Assembly: GCA_024681275.1 (NCBI GenBank)
Contig: JAILBD010000240.1
Location: forward strand, 1-5,470
Reading direction: 5' to 3'
DNA length: 5,470 bases
Source of the DNA: Erysipelotrichaceae bacterium
GTDB taxonomy: Bacteria; Bacillota_I; Bacilli_A; Erysipelotrichales; Erysipelotrichaceae
Positions 1 to 4,651 of the stretch are shown here, piece after piece. The notes under the pieces were generated by a model. The model saw nothing but the letters and a program-made list of their open reading frames with translations. It did not search any database and had not been told where the DNA came from. Position numbers and translations under genes: made by a program. How positions within the stretch are numbered: the stretch's first letter is position 1; each line of letters starts with the position of its first letter.

Positions 1-70
1 TCACGGATGGGACGCATAAAATACCGTTTTTCACAGTATATCGCAATAAACGACCGAACGTTCTTTTCCG

Positions 71-1198
71 CTATTCCTCTGCCTCGACAAACACGTATCT
101 GATCCCCTCTCTGAATCTTGCAAGTCTGATCAGATCGTCCGAATCCTTCACTTTTCCGATCACGTTCACCCTTTCGTCAGCATCCTGCTTTTTCAGCACG
201 ACCTGCAGTTCTCCCGAATATCTCTTATACAGGCTGTTATCGATCGTGATGGCTCCCGCTTCCCGCTCAACAGCATCGTTCTTTTCGATCGCACTTGCGA
301 ATTCAGCCATCTGTCTGGATGACCGGGATCTCAGGATTGCCAGGCCCGAATCATAACGGAAGGCATGTTCCTGCAGGACGATCTCCTTCTCTTTACCAGT
401 GATAGTCCCGGCAAGAAGAACTCCGATTTCAATAGTTTCATTTAAAGGCTCACTCAAAAGAGAAAGCGTCCTATCCACTTCCATGAACTCCTCTTCGCTG
501 AGCCATTCATCAGACATCATCAGTGCTTCTATGTGATGATCCAGATAAAGATCACAGAGGATCTCTCTCAATGGAGCGTAGCGGTGCTTTTCCAGCGTGC
601 ACAGGCCTTCATAAAGCGGACCGCGGGGATTGGAATGAGTCGGGACGCAGTAATAGACCGGGATACCGAGATCCCTGAAATAAGAATCCTGCCTGATCGC
701 AAAGACTTCATCAAGTCCCGTGTCCTTTCTCGGATAGAAATTGTGGCAGGTTCTGATCTCCATCTTCGGATCGATCTGTTTTAATATTTTGACCTGCCTT
801 AGGATCTCTTCTTTGTCAAACATCGAAGCATTGAGGACGAAACCGGAAAGATCCAGTTCCTCATACAGCCTCTGGATCTGCTTGGCATCGTAGCCATAGT
901 CCAGCCTGACAAAATCGAAAGGGATCTCCTTCATTCTATTCAGATCCTTTTCGCTGTTCAGTATCCTGTCAAAGAACGGACCTCCGATGTCGACAGTGAC
1001 TTCCAGACCCTTTTCCTTGGCATATCCCGCGATCATCTCAAACGCATCCAGCTGCTGGTCGAGGCTGTATTCAGGAAGATGGATCGTCGTAAAAACTTCT
1101 GTAAATCCGTATCTTACAGCCAGACCGATCGTCTTTCTGACCTTTTCCGCATATTCCTCACTCATAGGATGAGGATATATCGCCACACATCTGATCAT
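71..1198 (-). CDS. mupG: MupG-family 6-phospho-N-acetylmuramidase (formerly DUF871)
   Basis: The 375-residue product has the family's usual length and layout. An N-terminal TIM-barrel-like hydrolase part covers about residues 1-240, and a small cyclophilin-like C-terminal domain covers about 255-372. Recognisable family segments are FVRLDYG (97-102 region), CHNFYPR followed by TGL (151-161), GPLYEGL with TLEKHR (193-206), and the C-terminal ITIDNSLYKRYSGELQ (317-332). Characterised MupG hydrolyses MurNAc-6-phosphate-GlcNAc in the cytosol, after import by a PTS transporter, to MurNAc-6-phosphate and GlcNAc during peptidoglycan recycling. There is no signal peptide, which agrees with a cytosolic enzyme. 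The start at 1198 is supported by purine-rich AAGGAG and AAGGG sequences 5-10 bases upstream, inside the 19-base gap after the DUF1697 gene, so the two are probably co-transcribed. No murQ or PTS gene is in view. The family call is firm; the exact substrate is inferred from homologues. Confidence 0.9.
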   Translation of the reverse strand: MIRCVAIYPHPMSEEYAEKVRKTIGLAVRYGFTEVFTTIHLPEYSLDQQLDAFEMIAGYAKEKGLEVTVDIGGPFFDRILNSEKDLNRMKEIPFDFVRLDYGYDAKQIQRLYEELDLSGFVLNASMFDKEEILRQVKILKQIDPKMEIRTCHNFYPRKDTGLDEVFAIRQDSYFRDLGIPVYYCVPTHSNPRGPLYEGLCTLEKHRYAPLREILCDLYLDHHIEALMMSDEWLSEEEFMEVDRTLSLLSEPLNETIEIGVLLAGTITGKEKEIVLQEHAFRYDSGLAILRSRSSRQMAEFASAIEKNDAVEREAGAITIDNSLYKRYSGELQVVLKKQDADERVNVIGKVKDSDDLIRLARFREGIRYVFVEAEE

Positions 1199-1217
1199 CT
1201 GATCCCTTCTCCTTTAT

Positions 1218-1763
1218 TTAACGAACCTGTCCTGCCAGTCCGCAGACCTTTATGACAGTGGCAGCCGTTCTGATCGTGAGCTTTTCAGCTATGCCGGCTG
1301 AAGCCGTCTTCTTCCACCAGTTACACTTCTGATACAGTTTTCTGTCAAAAGTCCAGAAGATGACATGATCGTATATCTGTATCCTTTCCAGACCATCGGA
1401 AGGCTCTCCCAGCGATCTGCATATATCCTCGGGACTGTCTTGCGAAAGGATGAAGATCAGATTATCGTATCTTCCCTTATCGCCGCTGTTCCACCACGAC
1501 GGAGCATTCTTCAGTATCTGATGAAGCGCGTCTGCTTCTATGACATAGACCGGTATATCCAGTTCAAATCTGTCCTTTATGATCTTTCCGATCCTGGACC
1601 CCGGATCATCTTCTTCCGTAGAAAAGACCAGATTGCCGCTGTTCAGATATGAGGAAACTTCATAAAAACCGTTTCCGATCAGTTCCTCTTTCAACACAGT
1701 CATATCAACCTTGTTTTTTCCGCTGATGTTCACGCCCCTCAAAAAAGCGATATATCTCTTCAT
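1218..1763 (-). CDS. DUF1697 family protein
   Basis: With the start at 1763 the product has 181 residues, the usual size for DUF1697. The N-terminus reads MKRYIAFLRGVNISGKNK, matching the family's conserved opening (YIAxLRGINVGGKN). It is followed by SSYLNSGNLVF (37-47) and the C-terminal LTIRTAATVIKV (162-173), the region where the family usually has TxRNWxTVxKL. No membrane segment or signal peptide is visible. The biochemical role of DUF1697 is not established. The open frame extends upstream to 1844, but that extension crosses a terminator hairpin and a TATAAT promoter element, so it should be untranslated. A GGAAG sequence 5 bases before 1763 can serve as ribosome binding site. A second candidate start at 1775 would add only four residues. 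It is the first gene of a two-gene unit with the MupG homologue. Confidence 0.85.
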   Translation of the reverse strand: MKRYIAFLRGVNISGKNKVDMTVLKEELIGNGFYEVSSYLNSGNLVFSTEEDDPGSRIGKIIKDRFELDIPVYVIEADALHQILKNAPSWWNSGDKGRYDNLIFILSQDSPEDICRSLGEPSDGLERIQIYDHVIFWTFDRKLYQKCNWWKKTASAGIAEKLTIRTAATVIKVCGLAGQVR

Positions 1764-1799
1764 CTGTTCTTCCATGTCTTTGTTTGCCTTTCTGTTTCC

Positions 1800-1829
1800 A
1801 TTATATTGCATAGAAAAGCCCCGTAACAG
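1800..1829 (-). promoter_or_regulatory. Promoter of the DUF1697-mupG unit
   Basis: On the minus strand a perfect TATAAT (1805-1800) is preceded, at an 18-base spacing, by CTGTTA (1829-1824), which matches TTGACA at three of six positions. Transcription would start near 1793, giving a leader of about 30 bases before the chosen start at 1763. The -35 element coincides with the loop of the preceding terminator hairpin. The -10 element is convincing and the -35 element is weak. Confidence 0.55.
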
Positions 1830-1837
1830 CGGGGCTT
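1814..1837 (-). terminator. Second, GC-rich terminator downstream of the XRE gene
   Basis: An 8-bp perfect stem (AAGCCCCG at 1816-1823 paired with CGGGGCTT at 1830-1837) encloses a 6-base loop. On the minus strand it is followed by further T residues, giving four T in a row, the layout of a rho-independent terminator. On the plus strand the T tail is only two bases long, so it acts mainly on minus-strand transcripts. It lies about 60 bases beyond a first terminator and would catch read-through from the XRE gene before the DUF1697 start. Confidence 0.7.
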
Positions 1838-1847
1838 GATGCACATC

Positions 1848-1868
1848 GATCGGATCATGTTTCCGATC
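1848..1868. repeat. Inverted repeat between the two tandem terminators
   Basis: GATCGGA (1848-1854) and TCCGATC (1862-1868) form a 7-bp perfect inverted repeat around a 7-base spacer. There is no T tail, so it is not a terminator. It lies just upstream of the DUF1697 promoter and could be a protein-binding site or a stabilising 3' hairpin of the XRE transcript. Confidence 0.4.
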
Positions 1869-1892
1869 CCATATTCTGATCAGCTTTCACAT

Positions 1893-1917
1893 AAAAAAGA
1901 ATCTCACGAAGAGATTC
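1893..1917 (-). terminator. First terminator of the XRE gene, overlapping its stop codon
   Basis: On the minus strand GAATCTC, a TTCGT loop and GAGATTC form a 7-bp hairpin (1917-1899), followed directly by six T (1898-1893). The stem begins inside the TGA stop codon at 1918-1916. The stem is short and only modestly GC-rich, which may explain the second terminator downstream. Confidence 0.75.
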
Positions 1918-2887
1918 ATTCTTTGAATATCGCCATCATGATCTCACGGTATACCGCAAACAGTACACCGCCGATCGGCCAGACGATCCAGGTAAATCCC
2001 CAGCGCATCGTCCAGAAACTCCAACCAAGATAGATCGCCGTGACGATGCCCCAGTAGATACCGTCAAAACGGCTCGCCTTTTTGTTTTTTCTGCTGTAAT
2101 CGCCTGTCTCCAGCAGCTTCTCAAATCCTTCTTCAATGATGCAGGTGTGAACGATCAGCTGAACACCGATCGCACAAAGGATCAGAAGAATGCAGACGCC
2201 GAATATGGCGATCATATCGTTCTGGAACAGTGCGCACATGATCACAGGCACGACCGAAATGATGCAAAGCATGACACCGATGATCAGACGCCGGCTGTGC
2301 ATTTCGGCATATGCGTTTTTGCACTCTTTCACAAAACCGCTCACACCGTACAAGGTATCGATACGGCTGTTTTCCAGATAGTCATACTGCTGATAGCGCA
2401 GCCCTGTCATGATAAACAGAGCCACCGCGCCAGCGATCATGACCAGAAGCATCATGACGCCTGAAACATTCGCGACCTCTTCCCTGATCCTGCCGTCGCT
2501 TGTCTGGGCAAGGCCGTTCAGGAACAGCAACGGGACCGGAGAAAGGATGCAAAGCATGACACCGACAGAGATCAGCAGAGACGCCTTTTCATTGAACTGA
2601 AGAAAAGCGTTCGCTTCCTCCATGGATACGCTTCTGACTTTTTCATTGAAACTGTCTGAACTAACTGTCTGTTCAAAGTCAGCTGTATCAAGATCGTCCT
2701 TCAGCAGATAGTCCGTAGTGACGCCGAAGATCTGCGAAAGCTGGATGATCTTTTTCATATCGGGGACCGACTGTGCGCTCTCCCATTTGGATACGGACTG
2801 TCTGGATACATCCAGCATATCCGCCAGTTCTTCCTGAGACCAGCCATTCCTTTTTCTGTTTTCAATTATCTTATCTGCAAGAATCAT
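1916..2887 (-). CDS. XRE-family HTH regulator with six-helix membrane domain
   Basis: The 323-residue protein starts with an XRE/Cro-type helix-turn-helix domain (residues 4-61); WSQEELADMLDVSRQSVSKWE (16-36) is the core, followed by VPDMKKIIQLSQIFGVTTDYLL. A polar linker (62-100) leads to about six hydrophobic helices near 103-124, 143-163, 201-221, 224-246, 278-293 and 298-314. The last pair carries the YLGWSFWT and W-x-x-TWIVWP signature often seen in Bacillota regulators of this architecture. The two middle hairpins look like internal duplicates: both contain GVMLCI, exactly 95 residues apart. The protein is thus a DNA-binding domain tethered to the membrane and probably senses an envelope or small-molecule signal; its target is unknown. 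A strong GGAGGT lies 7 bases before the ATG. It is divergent from the small acidic gene on the plus strand and is monocistronic, because terminators follow it at once. Confidence 0.88.
   Translation of the reverse strand: MILADKIIENRKRNGWSQEELADMLDVSRQSVSKWESAQSVPDMKKIIQLSQIFGVTTDYLLKDDLDTADFEQTVSSDSFNEKVRSVSMEEANAFLQFNEKASLLISVGVMLCILSPVPLLFLNGLAQTSDGRIREEVANVSGVMMLLVMIAGAVALFIMTGLRYQQYDYLENSRIDTLYGVSGFVKECKNAYAEMHSRRLIIGVMLCIISVVPVIMCALFQNDMIAIFGVCILLILCAIGVQLIVHTCIIEEGFEKLLETGDYSRKNKKASRFDGIYWGIVTAIYLGWSFWTMRWGFTWIVWPIGGVLFAVYREIMMAIFKE
2261..2565. repeat. Pair of identical 20-base repeats inside the XRE gene
   Basis: The same 20 bases (beginning GATGCAAAGC and ending ATGACACCGA) occur at 2261-2280 and 2546-2565, exactly 285 bases apart and in the same frame. 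They encode the shared GVMLCI start of two membrane hairpins, residues 109 and 204 of the product. They mark an internal duplication of about 95 residues rather than a mobile element. Confidence 0.8.
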
Positions 2888-2894
2888 AAATAAT

Positions 2895-2900
2895 ACCTCC
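2895..2900 (-). promoter_or_regulatory. Consensus Shine-Dalgarno of the XRE gene
   Basis: The minus strand carries GGAGGT (2900-2895) seven bases ahead of the ATG at 2887-2885. It is the clearest ribosome binding site in the window and fixes the start of the XRE gene. It contrasts with the two plus-strand genes, which have none. Confidence 0.85.
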
Positions 2901-2932
2901 TGAATGAAAGGATGTCTTTTTCATCCGCTCTC

Positions 2933-2938
2933 ATCATA
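2933..2938 (-). promoter_or_regulatory. Possible -10 element of the XRE gene
   Basis: TATGAT on the minus strand (2938-2933) would give a leader of roughly 40 bases ahead of the XRE start. The hexamer 17 bases upstream (TGGTAT) is a poor -35 match. A perfect TTGACA exists at 2986-2981 but is too far away to pair with it. This is a tentative call. Confidence 0.3.
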
Positions 2939-2942
2939 CGTT

Positions 2943-3005
2943 TTGCCGGATTTGCATACCACCAAGCCGGCCATTCACTTTGTCAACCGGCAGTTGCATC
3001 ACACC
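2943..3005. promoter_or_regulatory. Candidate operator: three phased CCGG elements and a TTGCAT direct repeat
   Basis: CCGG occurs at 2946-2949, 2967-2970 and 2987-2990, so the centres are 21 and 20 bases apart, about two helical turns each. The outer copies form an inverted pair, TGCCGG (2944-2949) and CCGGCA (2987-2992). The middle copy is itself the palindrome GCCGGC (2966-2971). Independently, TTGCAT recurs at 2952-2957 and 2994-2999, exactly 42 bases apart, each time followed by a CACC-like stretch. A minus-strand TTGACA abuts the last CCGG. The block sits between the divergent XRE regulator and the small acidic gene, where an autoregulatory site is expected. That it binds the XRE protein is inference only. 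Confidence 0.35.
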
Positions 3006-3061
3006 ATTCAGACACCGAAAACGGACCTTAGGCTTAAAAAAGCTTCATTTTATCATTTCAG

Positions 3062-3067
3062 TATAAC
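3062..3067 (+). promoter_or_regulatory. Possible -10 element of the small acidic gene
   Basis: TATAAC ends six bases before an ATG at 3074 and 20 bases before the ATG at 3088. No convincing -35 hexamer is found 16-18 bases upstream. If it is used, the transcript would begin close to the ATG at 3074. Confidence 0.25.
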
Positions 3068-3087
3068 CGAAAGATGTTTTTTTATAA

Positions 3088-3339
3088 ATGGGGCGGGACG
3101 AACCCGAAGATGCCCTGTATGATCACAGGCAACTGATCACTAACGGAGACTTTTTCCTCTATGGAGATCATAAGCCGGAACCTCAGGGCTGTCCGAAGCG
3201 CTTCTTGAAGTACTTCTCCAACGAGGAAGAAGAGGATGACCTGTTCATGGAAAACAGCGCCGATATCGCTTCCTATAAAAGAGAAGAAGAGAAACAAAAA
3301 AAGGAGATTGGGATCGATCTCTCCCATCTCCATTTCTGA
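3088..3339 (+). CDS. Small acidic protein of unknown function
   Basis: I do not recognise this 83-residue product. It looks genuinely coding: it contains a well-formed globular stretch, NGDFFLYGDHKPEPQGCPKR (19-38), then FLKYF, an acidic run NEEEEDDL (45-52), and a charged helix KREEEKQKKE (64-73) ending in IGIDLSHLHF. It has no membrane segment or signal peptide and only one cysteine. A bidirectional terminator begins 37 bases after its stop, as expected for a real gene. The 5' end is uncertain. There is no Shine-Dalgarno before 3088, and an in-frame TAA lies immediately upstream. A second ATG at 3074 opens MFFYKWG in another frame and would join this frame if the four-G run at 3090-3093 had one more base. 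The true start may therefore be 3074, with a sequencing error or a recent 1-base deletion. The opposite-strand frame across this region looks like a shadow. Confidence 0.65.
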   Translation: MGRDEPEDALYDHRQLITNGDFFLYGDHKPEPQGCPKRFLKYFSNEEEEDDLFMENSADIASYKREEEKQKKEIGIDLSHLHF

Positions 3340-3376
3340 TACATGCGGATCTCTGTGAAAACAGAAACAACGTAAT

Positions 3377-3404
3377 AAAAACACCATTCTCAAATGGTGT
3401 TTTT
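3377..3404. terminator. Bidirectional terminator between convergent genes
   Basis: A perfect 12-bp stem (AAAAACACCATT at 3377-3388 with AATGGTGTTTTT at 3393-3404) encloses a 4-base loop. The arms end in five A and five T, so each strand has a U-rich tail after the CACCATT/AATGGTG core. It lies 37 bases after the stop of the small plus-strand gene and 12 bases after the stop of the minus-strand DUF3048 gene, so it can serve both. Confidence 0.92.
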
Positions 3405-3416
3405 CTATTGATAGAT

Positions 3417-4571
3417 CTAGCTGATCTCGATCGAACCGCCCAAGTTGGAAGAGATCCAGGCGATATAGGTCTTGCCCCGGTTCAGACTGACGATCTGGCC
3501 TTTCGTGTCTCTGATCACCAGTTTGCCCTTCTCAACGCTCCAGCTGATGTCCATGACGGTACCCATGCTGGCAAGCTTGCCTTCTCCATGATCGAGATGG
3601 TAGTTGCAATATGAGAAATGAGCACCCGGCTTGGTGATGTATTCCGTCTCATCGCAAAGGATGATGATGTTCTTTCTGGTCAGACCGTTCTCAAAATCAT
3701 CGGTGTGATAGAGCTGGTCCGCCTTGGAATAAGTCCAGTGTTTGACCCAGCTTCGGCTCGATATCGTGATCACGATATCGTTGCACGTTTCATCGCTTAC
3801 AGGAACTGCCTCATCCGTAAATTCGAAAGACGTGAAGTTCGCATCGATCCGGTCCGTCCTGTATCCGTACTCGCTGATGGCCTGCACGAGATTCTTCGTA
3901 TAGACGACGCCTGTGTGTTCGATTGCGACATCCCTCTCCCTGTTGCGTCCGAACAGTTCGACCTGGCCGCGGTACTGCAGCTGATTGATGTTGTCGACGC
4001 CGTCCCTGGCGATCACATCGCTGGCACCGATGTAGGAACCGGCGGAATCGCTCTGACCCCAGTGGATGTAGATGGCATCAAAGAGCTCAGAAAAACGCAC
4101 ATAAGGAGGACGGGCACTTCTCATCGGACCGATCAGCTCCGGCAATGAAGTGAAATCCGCAAAGAGCCACATCGTTCTGGTGATGCCGCCTTCGACCTCT
4201 CCCTCCAGTATGATATCCGGGGAATACTTCGCATCATCCATCCCCCATTGCGGACGGGCTGGAGGCGTGTTCTCCACCATGAAAGCCGCCGGACGCTTGC
4301 CTATGGCGGTCTCCTTCATCGGCAGACCAGTCAGAGGATTCCTCGTTCTTCTGTCTTCCTCAGCCTTGCGCTTCGCTTCTTCTTCAGCCAGACGCGCGGC
4401 TTCTTTCTCCGCCGCGATCCTTTCCGCTTCTTCTTTCGCCCTTAAAGCGGCCTCTTCTTCGGCCCTTCTGATCTTCTCCTTTTTGATCAGATCGACCAAA
4501 GCGACAGAAGACAGGATCAGCGCCGCCAGCAGCACCACTATGCTTATTTTCTTGATCGTCGTCTTTTTCAT
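3417..4571 (-). CDS. Membrane-anchored DUF3048 (YerB-like) protein with coiled-coil stalk
   Basis: The 384-residue protein has a short basic N-terminus and one hydrophobic helix (about 9-27). A highly charged Glu/Ala/Arg/Lys coiled coil (about 32-76) follows, then the DUF3048 domain. Family hallmarks are NPLTGLP (78-84), KRPAAFMVENTPPARPQWG (92-110), EGEVEGGITRTMWLF (123-137), IGPMRSARPPYV (147-158) and FDAIYIHWGQSDSA (164-177). A second, C-terminal DUF3048-type domain covers about 215-384, ending in GKTYIAWISSN. Bacillus YerB, the best known relative, is a predicted lipoprotein; the biochemical role of the family is not settled. Here there is no cysteine near the helix, so it should be a single-pass membrane protein with its bulk outside the cell rather than a lipoprotein. 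The start at 4571 is preceded by only a weak purine-rich AAGAAG. An in-frame TAG stop closes the frame eight codons upstream, so no longer N-terminus is possible. Confidence 0.9.
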   Translation of the reverse strand: MKKTTIKKISIVVLLAALILSSVALVDLIKKEKIRRAEEEAALRAKEEAERIAAEKEAARLAEEEAKRKAEEDRRTRNPLTGLPMKETAIGKRPAAFMVENTPPARPQWGMDDAKYSPDIILEGEVEGGITRTMWLFADFTSLPELIGPMRSARPPYVRFSELFDAIYIHWGQSDSAGSYIGASDVIARDGVDNINQLQYRGQVELFGRNRERDVAIEHTGVVYTKNLVQAISEYGYRTDRIDANFTSFEFTDEAVPVSDETCNDIVITISSRSWVKHWTYSKADQLYHTDDFENGLTRKNIIILCDETEYITKPGAHFSYCNYHLDHGEGKLASMGTVMDISWSVEKGKLVIRDTKGQIVSLNRGKTYIAWISSNLGGSIEIS

Positions 4572-4604
4572 GATATTCTTCTTTTTCTTCTACTCTCATT
4601 TTAT

Positions 4605-4610
4605 ATCATA
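4605..4610 (-). promoter_or_regulatory. Possible -10 element of the DUF3048 gene
   Basis: TATGAT on the minus strand (4610-4605) lies 33 bases before the ATG of the DUF3048 gene, inside the 80-base divergent spacer. No good TTGACA match is found at the usual distance, so the call is tentative. Confidence 0.35.
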
Positions 4611-4632
4611 TCGGCACTTCCTGATCCGCCGA

Positions 4633-4641
4633 TGTTACAAT
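4633..4641 (+). promoter_or_regulatory. Extended -10 promoter of the YcaQ/AlkX-like gene
   Basis: TG, one base, then TACAAT (4636-4641) makes an extended -10 element, which can work without a good -35; none is evident here. Transcription would begin about 4648, only three or four bases before the ATG at 4652. This fits the complete lack of a Shine-Dalgarno sequence. Confidence 0.45.
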
Positions 4642-4651
4642 ATATTCAAAT

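Noticed and set aside
1..70. Possible start of another minus-strand gene (ATG at 17-15) or a terminator after mupG
   Set aside because: Only five codons are visible with no Shine-Dalgarno. The only palindrome (GAACGTTC at 56-63) is too short and lacks a T tail.
1764..1844. N-terminal extension of the DUF1697 gene to the ATG at 1844
   Set aside because: It crosses the terminator hairpin and the TATAAT element, and the conserved family N-terminus begins at 1763.
2981..2986. Perfect minus-strand TTGACA as -35 of the XRE gene
   Set aside because: The nearest plausible -10 (TATGCA) lies 22 bases away and TATGAT lies farther, so the spacing is wrong.
3082..3393. Minus-strand 103-codon frame opposite the small acidic gene
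   Set aside because: Its product resembles no family I know, its start lies inside the bidirectional terminator, and the plus-strand frame has the better protein-like composition.
4344..4478. Repetitive Glu/Ala/Arg/Lys stretch as a DNA repeat or expansion
   Set aside because: The codons vary and no exact tandem unit is visible; it is best explained as a coiled coil.
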